Shown: positions 8,692 through 15,535 of the stretch, piece after piece
Numbering within the stretch: position 1 is the first letter of the stretch
How the letters are laid out: the number at the start of each line of letters is the position of its first letter
DNA from: Deltaproteobacteria bacterium
GTDB taxonomy: Bacteria > Desulfobacterota_B > Binatia > UBA9968
Direction of reading: 5' to 3'
Length of the DNA: 16,613 nt
NCBI GenBank assembly: GCA_016193385.1
Contig: JACPSF010000339.1
Span: forward strand, 5,846-22,458
Notes under the pieces: model-generated
The model's database searches: none
What the model saw: only the letters and a program-made list of their open reading frames with translations
What the model was told of the DNA's origin: nothing
Position numbers and translations under genes: made by a program

Positions 8692-9171
8692 TCAGGCCCC
8701 TGCCAAAAAGTTGAACAACACCACCAGGCCGGTGTAGGCGAGCATGGAGGCACAGGAAATCGATCCCGTAAAGAGGTATTTGAGCAGCGACGCGCGCTCG
8801 GTGCGGAAAATTCGCATGCTCGTATAGATAGCCGGTAGGCCGCAGAGAACGCCCAGCGCGCCTCCGCCGAAAACGATACTGACCGGCAGAGCGATCCAGG
8901 CGTATTCATACCATCGGAGAGGTCGAGCCCGGCGGAGGACGCACTCTTCGACATCGCTCCTTGGCGCCGGATCCAACCCGTTGAACCGAAATAAAAATTC
9001 AACCTGATTCCCCCGGTTGTCTCTCAGCATGTAGCGCTTCCTTTTCCCTTTGACCTCCCGGCCATCGACAAAGAGTTTGGGGCCTGCGAAAAAACTCGCC
9101 GTTCGAAGCTTGAGGCCTCTTCCCTCGAAACCGGCAATCTCTACGGGAACTTCCATCGCCGTTGTTTGCAT
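8692..9171 (-). CDS. Conserved-looking membrane protein of unknown function
   Basis: I do not recognise a named function. From the ATG at 9171 the protein has 159 residues. The N-terminal 80 or so are soluble and beta-rich, starting with IAGFEGRGLKLR and FAGPKLFVDGREVKGKRKRY, then a segment rich in charged residues that includes the PAPRSDVEE stretch. The C-terminal half contains at least two hydrophobic stretches: WIALPVSIVFGGGALGVLCG and the final LAYTGLVVLFNFLAGA. Between them lies the basic segment SMRIFRTERASLLK. This suggests a small cytosolic or periplasmic domain anchored by a two-helix hairpin. The start is uncertain: an in-frame TTG at 9225 and an ATG at 9156 are also possible and none has a strong ribosome binding site. 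It stands alone between converging and diverging neighbours. Confidence 0.7.
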   Translation of the reverse strand: MQTTAMEVPVEIAGFEGRGLKLRTASFFAGPKLFVDGREVKGKRKRYMLRDNRGNQVEFLFRFNGLDPAPRSDVEECVLRRARPLRWYEYAWIALPVSIVFGGGALGVLCGLPAIYTSMRIFRTERASLLKYLFTGSISCASMLAYTGLVVLFNFLAGA

Positions 9172-9471
9172 CCTAAACGCACATGCCCACGACCGAGCTT
9201 TTTCCGAATGCCAGAACTGTGCCAACGTAAGTTGGCCCCTTCAAAAACCGACTTTCCCCCCTGAAATCAGAAGGTTGAATAAAATCAAAATGGCTAGGTC
9301 CGGGTTGACAAGAGTGCCAGAATTGATCCACCGGGTACAAAAATCGGCCAGTTGTCCCTTGACCAGCCTACTATCGCTCAACGGGGATCCCGGAACGATC
9401 GGCAAAGTCCGTGTTGACTCCCCGGAGACTCGTTGTTACGCTTGAGCCAAATTTCGTTGGGAAAACGGTCG
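9172..9471. other. Intergenic stretch between membrane protein and CobW genes
   Basis: About 300 bases without a supported gene. It includes the possible 5' extension of the membrane protein gene (to 9225), two near-identical 11-mers TGCCAGAACTG (9209-9219) and TGCCAGAATTG (9315-9325) spaced 106 bases apart, and a weak promoter-like pair before the CobW gene. I looked for a palindromic Zur-type operator, since CobW-type GTPases are often zinc regulated, and saw no clear one. Confidence 0.5.
9414..9442 (+). promoter_or_regulatory. Weak sigma70-like promoter before the CobW gene
   Basis: TTGACT (9414-9419) is followed after 17 bases by TACGCT (9437-9442). The -35 is good and the -10 poor (3 of 6). 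If used, transcription would start near 9449, which would favour the ATG at 9472 over the upstream TTG at 9433. Confidence 0.28.
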
Positions 9472-10740
9472 ATGGGCGACACAGGTAACGAACGGGTACC
9501 GGTGACCATTCTCACTGGCTTTTTGGGCGCCGGGAAAACCACGCTCTTAAACCGCATCCTCACCACGGAACATGGCCACCGCGTGGCGGTGATTGTCAAC
9601 GAGTTTGGGGAAGTGGGAATCGACCACCATCTGCTGATTTCCTCGGAGCAGGAAATTGTTCAGATGAACAACGGCTGCATTTGCTGCACCGTCCAAGGCG
9701 ATCTCCTGCGCGCCCTCTTCCATCTCCTCGAGCGGAAATCCCAATTCGACAGCCTGCTCATTGAGACCACTGGCCTGGCCGATCCCGCCCCAGTCGCCCA
9801 AACCTTCTTCGTCGACGAGCGGATCCGCCGGGAATTTCACCTCAACGCCATCGTGACCGTCGTCGACGCCAAACACATCTGGAACCACATCGACAGCTCG
9901 AGCGAAGCGCAGGAGCAAATCGCGTTCGCTGATCTGATCCTTCTGAACAAGACCGATCTGGCCGCTCCCGAGGAGTTAGAAGCACTGGAGCAAAAAGTGC
10001 GCCGTCTCAACCGCACTGCCCGCCTCTATCGGACCAGGAACGCAGACCTGGACCTCAATACTCTGCTGGAAATGAGAAACTTAAGCCTGGAGGAGAGGCT
10101 GGCGGCAACCCCGGATCTTGTCTCAGGCAATCACAACCACTCCCCGGCCATCTCCACGGTGTCGCTCGTTGACGCGGGAGAGCTCGACGGCATGAACGTC
10201 AGCCACTGGTTCCGTTCCCTCATAAGCGAGCACGGAGCCAACATCCTGCGCATGAAGGGCATTCTCAATCTACGGGGAGACCCGGACCAGTTCGTGTTCC
10301 AGGGTGTTCACATGATGTTCGAGGGAAGACCTGGACGGCAGTGGGAAAAAGGCGAGACTCGGATGAACCGGCTGGTTTTCATCGGGCGGGACCTCGATGC
10401 CCCCAAGATTCGGGAGGGTTTCCGCGGCTGCTTCGCCTCAGGGAACGGCGCTCCTTCCGCCGTCGTGGATCCCTTTGGGCGCGACCATTTAGAGATCTCT
10501 CCCTTTACGCTGGACCAGATCAGGTATTGGACCAGGCAAAATCTTGGATTCTCCCCGGGTGTGCCGATCGTCGTCAAGGAGGTCCCTTGCGTGAAGCCTG
10601 GCTGCCCGCCGATCGAGACCGCCCTCGTGGTCTTCCTCAAGGACGAACCTCCCAGGCTTTACAAGATTCAAAAGACCATCAACGAGGTCGCCTTCGACGA
10701 CGTCTATAATCTGATCGAGAATCCTCTTCCGTGCTGCTAG
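9472..10740 (+). CDS. CobW/COG0523-family G3E GTPase with Cys-containing C-terminal extension
   Basis: A G3E P-loop GTPase, a family that includes metal chaperones for zinc, cobalt or nickel sites. From the ATG at 9472 it has 422 residues. The Walker A motif GFLGAGKTT is at 16-24, the metal-binding CICC at 69-72, ETTG at 98-101 and the guanine-specific NKTD at 159-162. A short HNH stretch (221-223) sits where other members carry a His-rich loop. The usual CobW C-terminal domain runs from about 227 to 322. Beyond it, residues 336-422 form an extra module containing CVKPGCPPIET (Cys373, Cys378) and ending in PLPCC (Cys421, Cys422). The metal served is unknown; no metalloenzyme gene is adjacent. 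It ends eight bases from the converging menA stop. Confidence 0.92.
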   Translation: MGDTGNERVPVTILTGFLGAGKTTLLNRILTTEHGHRVAVIVNEFGEVGIDHHLLISSEQEIVQMNNGCICCTVQGDLLRALFHLLERKSQFDSLLIETTGLADPAPVAQTFFVDERIRREFHLNAIVTVVDAKHIWNHIDSSSEAQEQIAFADLILLNKTDLAAPEELEALEQKVRRLNRTARLYRTRNADLDLNTLLEMRNLSLEERLAATPDLVSGNHNHSPAISTVSLVDAGELDGMNVSHWFRSLISEHGANILRMKGILNLRGDPDQFVFQGVHMMFEGRPGRQWEKGETRMNRLVFIGRDLDAPKIREGFRGCFASGNGAPSAVVDPFGRDHLEISPFTLDQIRYWTRQNLGFSPGVPIVVKEVPCVKPGCPPIETALVVFLKDEPPRLYKIQKTINEVAFDDVYNLIENPLPCC

Positions 10741-10748
10741 CGGCCCGC

Positions 10749-11642
10749 TCACGCCCGGATCAAAAAGCCGAAGCTGAGCAGAACGCTGTAAAGCAAAAGG
10801 TGCTGCGCGGTGCGCGCGAGAAGGAGATTGAGTCGCGGGCCCGGCTCGGTCCGGAAAAAAAACCGGACCAAAGAAACCGCCCACGGAAATCCCAACCAGG
10901 GGAGGAGAAGCCACCAGTTACGCGCCAGGTACGCCATGAGAAAAAGCCAGCAATAAGACAGCACGATCAGGGCGGCAAATTCGGTGAGTCCGAAGTCGCG
11001 CCCAAATCGGATCGGCAGGGTCCGCTTACCAGCCCGAGTGTCGCTTTCGATATCCCGCACGTCGTTGACACCGAGAATGGCTGTCGTGAGAAAGCCGACC
11101 GGCACGGAGGCTAAAATCGCCTCCAAACCCAGCCCCCGCGCCTGCACATAGTAGGTTCCGCAGACCGCCACCGGGCCGAAAAAGACGAAAACGAACAGGT
11201 CCCCCATGCCCACGTACCCGAGCGGCCTGGGCCCCGCGGTATAGGCAATCCCCGAGGCAATGGCGAGAGCGCCAGCGATTGCGATCGGCCACCCGGCCCG
11301 GCTGATGAGATAGACGCCACAGAGCGCAGCCAAAAAGAAACTCGCGCCCATCGCCCAACGCAGCTGGTCAGGCGTGAGCAAACCAGACTGCGCGGCGCGC
11401 AGCGGCCCGAGGCGTGCGGAAGTATCCGTCCCCCTCAGGTGATCGTAAAGGTCGTTGGCGATATTGGTCCCGATTTGGATCCACAGCGCACCTAACAGCG
11501 CGGCCAAGGAAGGGATCAGGGCGAACAGGTCATCACCCCACGCAATCGCCGAGCCTACCAACACCGGAGAAACCGAGGCGGTGAGCGTCCGGGGACGCCC
11601 GGCAAGGATAAAGGCCCCTATCGATCCCGGTTTTGGCGGCAT
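10749..11642 (-). CDS. menA: 1,4-dihydroxy-2-naphthoate polyprenyltransferase (UbiA superfamily)
   Basis: MenA attaches the polyprenyl tail to the naphthoquinone ring in the membrane, the step that gives demethylmenaquinone. The protein has 297 residues, mostly hydrophobic helices, about eight in number. MenA-type sequence begins with RPRTLTASVSPVLVGSA (16-32). The first Asp-rich motif is NDLYDHLRGTD (63-73), followed by a MenA-like RLGPLRAAQSGLL. The second is NDVRDIESDTRAGKRT, near residues 192-207. These bind the prenyl diphosphate through Mg2+. The ATG at 11642 has no good ribosome binding site, but it starts 13 bases after the stop of a small membrane protein gene, so coupled translation is likely. 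The gene suggests menaquinone-based respiration; other men genes are not in the window. Confidence 0.9.
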   Translation of the reverse strand: MPPKPGSIGAFILAGRPRTLTASVSPVLVGSAIAWGDDLFALIPSLAALLGALWIQIGTNIANDLYDHLRGTDTSARLGPLRAAQSGLLTPDQLRWAMGASFFLAALCGVYLISRAGWPIAIAGALAIASGIAYTAGPRPLGYVGMGDLFVFVFFGPVAVCGTYYVQARGLGLEAILASVPVGFLTTAILGVNDVRDIESDTRAGKRTLPIRFGRDFGLTEFAALIVLSYCWLFLMAYLARNWWLLLPWLGFPWAVSLVRFFFRTEPGPRLNLLLARTAQHLLLYSVLLSFGFLIRA

Positions 11643-11655
11643 GAGAGAATGAAAT

Positions 11656-11751
11656 TTACTCCTGGATCTCCCTATGCCGGGCCATTAACCGAGAATAGAC
11701 GTCGAACGACAGAGCTAGTGCTAGAACAAGCCACCAAATCCTTCTCGGCAT
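11656..11751 (-). CDS. 31-residue single-pass membrane small protein upstream of menA
   Basis: A short reading frame with a very strong ribosome binding site: AAGGAGG lies five bases before the ATG at 11751. The protein has 31 residues: a basic start (MPRR), one hydrophobic helix (IWWLVLALALSF), then a polar tail ending in ARHREIQE and TAA. It therefore looks like a single-pass membrane peptide with a charged C-terminus. An in-frame ATG at 11766 would add five residues but would place the AAGGAGG inside the gene. It begins 31 bases after the methyltransferase stop and ends 13 bases before menA, the spacing expected in an operon. I do not recognise a family; a partner or leader peptide for menA is only a guess. 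Confidence 0.62.
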   Translation of the reverse strand: MPRRIWWLVLALALSFDVYSRLMARHREIQE

Positions 11752-11782
11752 ACGTGCCTCCTTCATCCTATATCCTATTAAC

Positions 11783-12394
11783 CTACCCGCACTCGAACCC
11801 GGCCTTTCTCGCGATAACGGTCATAAACGCCTTGACGCTCGGGCCCGGCGCCTCGAAGTTGTCGTAGCGGGACTGAAGAAGCTCCCAACCAACGAACCGT
11901 TCTTGCAACTCGCCTCGGCCAAAGAGATAGTAGTGCTCCGGCTCAAACATATCGAGATACGTCGTCCCTTCTATCAACACGTTTACGATGGCACTGCCGC
12001 CAGGACTCACATGGTTCTTGATGTCCTCCAGCATTTCGAGCGCGCGCGACTTCGGGAAGAACATCAGTAGTCCGATCGCAACAACCGTGTCGAACGCCTC
12101 GATGATCCGATACGAAGCGAGATCGACTTCCTCGCCTTCGATCGGCAGCCCTTCGGCGCTCGCAACTTGCCGGATCCGCGCTATGGCGCTCGCGCTGCCG
12201 TCGAGTGCGAGAACAGAGCAACCGCGTCGCGCGGCCTCAATCGTCAGATTCCCGAGACCGCAGCCCAAATCCAGAACCCTCCCGCGCAGGAAGGGAAGAG
12301 CAATCTGCTCAAACGGATTGAGCGCGAACTCGCCTTCGCGGACTTGCCGCTGGAACTGGGTGTCAAAAAAGTCAACGGTGCGCTTGCCGGTCAT
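11783..12394 (-). CDS. Class I SAM-dependent methyltransferase, TehB-like
   Basis: A 203-residue methyltransferase with a standard Rossmann fold. Motif I VLDLGCGLGN is at 40-49. An acidic strand end, LALDGSASAI, follows, then the motif IV-like region FDTVVAIGLLMFF and the post-motif loop VSPGGSAIVNV. The C-terminal part (LQERFVGWELLQSRYDN) resembles the TehB/tellurite-resistance type, whose members methylate small molecules such as tellurite, thiols or lipids. The substrate here is unknown. Lying upstream of menA it could be imagined as a quinone methylase, but it lacks the look of UbiE/MenG. I chose the ATG at 12394, which has AGGTGG just upstream; a GTG at 12409 is an alternative. Confidence 0.85.
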   Translation of the reverse strand: MTGKRTVDFFDTQFQRQVREGEFALNPFEQIALPFLRGRVLDLGCGLGNLTIEAARRGCSVLALDGSASAIARIRQVASAEGLPIEGEEVDLASYRIIEAFDTVVAIGLLMFFPKSRALEMLEDIKNHVSPGGSAIVNVLIEGTTYLDMFEPEHYYLFGRGELQERFVGWELLQSRYDNFEAPGPSVKAFMTVIARKAGFECG

Positions 12395-12532
12395 GAACCA
12401 CCTACGCACACGCCCCGGAGCGTGTCACATAAGCCATCGTGGAAACCCTACCACAAAAAGCCGCGCCCTTTGACCGCGCCGGACCGAAGGCCGCCTTGGC
12501 TTTTAGGCTTCGCACGCCAAACTAAGCCTCAA

Positions 12533-12577
12533 AATTGCTTGATTGTCGGGTACATAAGGGCGATTTGTCAAGCAATT
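12533..12577. repeat. Perfect 10-base inverted repeat framing a candidate promoter
   Basis: AATTGCTTGA (12533-12542) and TCAAGCAATT (12568-12577) are perfect inverted copies separated by 25 bases. Read on the minus strand, the first arm overlaps the -35 box of a promoter-like sequence and the second arm overlaps the end of the -10 box. The position, 15 bases beyond the miaA stop and upstream of the methyltransferase gene, fits an operator. It could instead be a hairpin at the end of the miaA transcript, but the loop is long. Confidence 0.6.
12542..12571 (-). promoter_or_regulatory. Sigma70-like promoter for methyltransferase-small protein-menA group
   Basis: On the minus strand TTGACA (12571-12566) is a perfect -35 box, followed after 18 bases by GACAAT (12547-12542), a 4 of 6 match to -10. 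Transcription would start near 12535, leaving about 140 bases of leader before the ATG at 12394. That leader contains a smaller inverted repeat (AGGCTT / AAGCCT) near 12505-12530. Confidence 0.42.
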
Positions 12578-12591
12578 GCCGCCATAGAGGA

Positions 12592-13530
12592 TCACCCGGC
12601 AACTCGCCTCAGGCTCGCGAAATACTCTTTGACTGAGTCCAATATCTGTTTTCTATCCCGCTCCGGATGGAACCAGCGGATCTCCTTGTCACCGCGGAAC
12701 CAGGTAAGTTGCCTTTTGGCAAGATGACGTGTGTCACGCTTGATAAGAGCGACTGCTTCATCGAGCGCGACCCGGCCGCGGAGATAAAGCCCGATCTGGC
12801 GGTAGCCGACGCTTTGAAGCGCCGGAAGATCCAGGCCGTATCCCCTCTCCACCAAGCCGTTCACCTCATCGACCAGCCCCCGGCCGATCATCTCATCGCA
12901 GCGCCGGTTGATTAGAGCGTACAGCTCTTCGCGCTCGCGATTGAGCCCTATCTTCAGAACCTCGAACGCGCTCTCTCTAAAGCCGTGCTCCTTCTGCCAG
13001 CGGCTTATCCCCTTCCCTGTCAGTTCGAAGATCTCCAAAGCACGGACGATCCGGTACCGGTCGTTGGGGTGGATCCGATCGGTAGCATCCGGATCGACTT
13101 GCCGCAGGCGCTCGTAGAGAAATTCCGAGCCCCTTTCCCGCGCTTCCTCTTCCAGCCGTTTTCTTACTTCAGGATTTTTCGCCGGCCCAACAAAAAGACC
13201 CTGGGTCAACGCCCTCATATAAAGCCCGGTCCCTCCGCACACAATCGCTTTTTTCCGGCGAGCGATCACGTCCTGAATAACCTTCAACGCCAACTCGCGA
13301 TAGAGCGCGGCGTTGAATTCGCCGTCCGGGTCGACTATGTCGATGAGATGATGGGCCACTTTTTGTCTCACCGAAGCCGGAGGCTTCGCGGTGCCGATAT
13401 CCATGTGGCGGTAGACAAGCTGTGAGTCTGCATTGATCACCTCACCCTCGACTCGCAAGGCGACGTCGATAGCGACCTCGCTCTTTCCCACGCCGGTGGG
13501 ACCAAGAATGATTACAACTCTAGGCTTCAT
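12592..13530 (-). CDS. miaA: tRNA dimethylallyltransferase
   Basis: MiaA transfers a dimethylallyl group to A37 of tRNAs reading codons that begin with U. The 312-residue protein has the P-loop GPTGVGKS (10-17), the DSQLVYRHMDIGTAKP region that binds substrate, AIVCGGTGLYMRAL, and the RYRIVRALEIFELTG helix, all typical. The C-terminal KRDTRHLAKRQLTWFRG motif is also present. The ATG at 13530 is the conventional start; a GTG at 13539 lies inside the heptamer repeat and is less likely. Neither has a strong ribosome binding site. The gene follows mutL by about 90 bases on the same strand, the common mutL-miaA order. Confidence 0.95.
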   Translation of the reverse strand: MKPRVVIILGPTGVGKSEVAIDVALRVEGEVINADSQLVYRHMDIGTAKPPASVRQKVAHHLIDIVDPDGEFNAALYRELALKVIQDVIARRKKAIVCGGTGLYMRALTQGLFVGPAKNPEVRKRLEEEARERGSEFLYERLRQVDPDATDRIHPNDRYRIVRALEIFELTGKGISRWQKEHGFRESAFEVLKIGLNREREELYALINRRCDEMIGRGLVDEVNGLVERGYGLDLPALQSVGYRQIGLYLRGRVALDEAVALIKRDTRHLAKRQLTWFRGDKEIRWFHPERDRKQILDSVKEYFASLRRVAG

Positions 13531-13532
13531 GG

Positions 13533-13597
13533 TTAGCACTTAGGACTGAGGAACGAGTGCTGAGGACTCAGTTCGGAGATGCTCAGCCCTCAGTCCT
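13533..13597. repeat. Degenerate heptamer tandem repeat with internal inverted repeat
   Basis: Between mutL and miaA the sequence falls into consecutive seven-base units of the form TNAGNNC: TTAGCAC, TTAGGAC, TGAGGAA, CGAGTGC, TGAGGAC, TCAGTTC and GGAGATG. After one extra base come TCAGCCC and TCAGTCC. The AG stays in the same position of every unit. Overlaid on this, AGGACTGAGG (13542-13551) and CCTCAGTCCT (13588-13597) are perfect inverted copies, with nested GCTGAG / CTCAGC. It is short and specific to the gap. Confidence 0.7.
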
Positions 13598-13622
13598 GAT
13601 CTACCCAGTCCTTCCCCACCTA

Positions 13623-15353
13623 TCAAGTCCTCTTAAACATTCTTTCCAGTTGATCTTGACTCAGCTCGATGACGACGGGGCGGCCATGAGGACACTGGGT
13701 GGCGAAATCAACGCGGTCCAATGCATGAAGCAGGGAGCGAATTTCCTCCAGCTCCAATCTGCGGTTGGCACGGACCACGCTGTGGCAAGCGATAGTCATC
13801 AGTCGTTCTTCCAAACCTTGCCGTAATTCCGCTGATTTTCCGACCTCCGCCAATTCCGCCACCATGCTGCGCATGGCGCCGCGATAATCTCCAGGGGCGA
13901 GAAGAGCGGGCACCGCCCGAATGGTGAAGCCGCTGGAACCGAATACTTCCACGGAAAACCCGAGCGAGTCGAGCAGCGGGAGATTTTGTTCCAAGAGCGC
14001 CCCTTCAGCGACGGAGAATTCGAGAACTTGCGGGAGCAGGAGACTCTGCCGTTGAACCTCTCCCCGCCCGAGCGCGTGGCGCATCTCTTCGAAGGCGATG
14101 CGCTCATGCGCCGCGTGCTGGTCGATCAGGACCATGCCGCGAGGTGAAGCGCAGACCAGGTAACAACCGAGAATCTGGCCTAAGATATCGAGCCCGGAGA
14201 AAAATCCCTGAACGCGTTCCTGCTCCTCGGTCCCAGACCGCATGGAACCGGAAGGATTGAGAGCGAATCCCTCTGCTCGTGACGACGAATGATAAGGAAA
14301 AGTGAGCTCCCGCACTTCAAAGACCGAGCCAGCGGTTTGCGCAGGCGCCTTCACCTGCATCCCTTTAGCTTCCGCTTTCAGCCCCTCCTGCACGGCTCCC
14401 GCCACGGCATCATGGATCTCCGACTGGCGGCGGAAGCGGACCTCATACTTTGCCGGGTGGACATTGACATCCACGTCCTCGAATGGAACTTCGAGGAAAA
14501 GGACCACCGCAGGGTACCGGCCCTTCATCAACAGCGTCTCATAGCCTTGCAAAATCGCATGGCTGAGGAGTCGGTCCCGAACGTAGCGCCGATTTACGTA
14601 GGTCAGGAGATAACGGGAGCTGGAAAAAGAGCTGGGGGCGGTGCTCAAGAAGCCGGAAAATTTTTTCCTTGTCTCCTCGGCACTGAAAAAGGCCATGGCG
14701 CTGGCAATCTCCGATCCCAGGACCTGTGCTAGGCGATCCTGAAGGCTTGACACCGCCACGTAGTCCGAGACCAACGTCTCCCCCCGATAAAGCCGGAAAT
14801 GGACACCGCCATAGGCCAGGGCCAGACGGTTGACGACATCGCAAACATGGCTTAGCTCGGTCGCCGGCGATTTGAGAAACTTGCGCCGGGCTGGAGTATT
14901 GTAGAAGAGGTCGCGCACCTCCACCGTGGTGCCTGCGGGACAGCCCGCCATGACCGGATCCCCTTTTTTTCCGCCCTCGACGCGCAAACGATACCCCAAG
15001 GTTTCCTCGCGGATGCGCGTGACAATTTCCAGTTTCGCCACGGACCCGATGCTGGGGAGCGCCTCACCCCGAAACCCCAACGTCGCAATGCGAAAGAGAT
15101 CCGCCTCGCTCTTGAGCTTGCTCGTCGAATGCCGATCCACTGCTAGCACGAGATCGGACGGCGCGATGCCGGCACCGTCATCGCTCACCCGGATCAGAGA
15201 TACCCCGCTCCCCTCCACCCAAACCGAAATTTCCTTGGCCTGAGCGTCCAGTGCGTTCTCGACTAGCTCCTTAACGACAGAGGCAGGACGGTCGACCACC
15301 TCGCCAGCCGCGATCCGGCTCGCCAAACTCTCAGGCAGATGAATGATGGACAA
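13623..15353 (-). CDS. mutL: DNA mismatch repair protein MutL (endonuclease-motif type)
   Basis: MutL couples mismatch recognition by MutS to strand removal. The 576-residue protein has the N-terminal GHKL ATPase: motif I ELVENALDA with Glu32, Asn33 and Asp36; DDGAGI (58-63); and GFRGEAL (93-99). The C-terminal dimerisation domain contains the endonuclease motif DQHA(X)2E(X)4E starting at residue 411, plus ACH (522-524) and CPHGRP (554-559), the other metal-site motifs of nicking MutL. This type makes the nick itself and does not need MutH. The start is a TTG at 15353, supported by AAGGAG eight bases upstream and by the normal SIIHLPE N-terminus. A promoter-like pair lies just upstream. Confidence 0.96.
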   Translation of the reverse strand: MSIIHLPESLASRIAAGEVVDRPASVVKELVENALDAQAKEISVWVEGSGVSLIRVSDDGAGIAPSDLVLAVDRHSTSKLKSEADLFRIATLGFRGEALPSIGSVAKLEIVTRIREETLGYRLRVEGGKKGDPVMAGCPAGTTVEVRDLFYNTPARRKFLKSPATELSHVCDVVNRLALAYGGVHFRLYRGETLVSDYVAVSSLQDRLAQVLGSEIASAMAFFSAEETRKKFSGFLSTAPSSFSSSRYLLTYVNRRYVRDRLLSHAILQGYETLLMKGRYPAVVLFLEVPFEDVDVNVHPAKYEVRFRRQSEIHDAVAGAVQEGLKAEAKGMQVKAPAQTAGSVFEVRELTFPYHSSSRAEGFALNPSGSMRSGTEEQERVQGFFSGLDILGQILGCYLVCASPRGMVLIDQHAAHERIAFEEMRHALGRGEVQRQSLLLPQVLEFSVAEGALLEQNLPLLDSLGFSVEVFGSSGFTIRAVPALLAPGDYRGAMRSMVAELAEVGKSAELRQGLEERLMTIACHSVVRANRRLELEEIRSLLHALDRVDFATQCPHGRPVVIELSQDQLERMFKRT

Positions 15354-15377
15354 GCGAGGCGCTCCTTATAGAGAGGC

Positions 15378-15407
15378 AGGATAGCTCACCCCTGGAAATC
15401 CGGTCAA
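15378..15407 (-). promoter_or_regulatory. mutL: Sigma70-like promoter for mutL
   Basis: On the minus strand TTGACC (15407-15402) and TATCCT (15383-15378) are spaced by 18 bases, with 5 of 6 and 4 of 6 matches. Transcription would start near 15371, giving a short leader that contains the AAGGAG of mutL. The spacing to the gene makes this one of the better promoter candidates in the window. Confidence 0.5.
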
Positions 15408-15422
15408 GACAAAAGGGCGCTG

Positions 15423-15452
15423 TTGACAATGTCAGATTCCGCCAGGTAAGGT
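15423..15452 (+). promoter_or_regulatory. Possible promoter and small palindrome before the DUF151-PDZ gene
   Basis: TTGACA (15423-15428) is a perfect -35 box, but the best -10 after 18 bases is TAAGGT (15447-15452), a poor match. TGACA-A-TGTCA (15424-15434) is an 11-base palindrome over the -35 box and lies between the two divergent genes, so a shared operator is possible. Confidence 0.3.
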
Positions 15453-15535
15453 GACGCCAAAATATCTCTTTGCGAAGCCTCGCCAACGCGGGCATCTGTT
15501 CGTGATCTGAGTGGCGTGATATAAAGGAGACGACC

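Noticed and set aside
8481..9002. 173-residue minus-strand open frame
   Set aside because: It shares strand but not frame with the membrane protein gene and extends into the pseudouridine synthase gene; its composition is Ser/Arg-rich as in shadow frames.
11649..11867. 72-residue plus-strand open frame over the menA upstream gap
   Set aside because: It is antisense to the small membrane protein and the methyltransferase end and has no ribosome binding site; the minus-strand short frame explains the gap better.
12167..12727. 186-residue plus-strand open frame across the methyltransferase-miaA gap
   Set aside because: It overlaps both well-supported genes in antisense and shows no domain.
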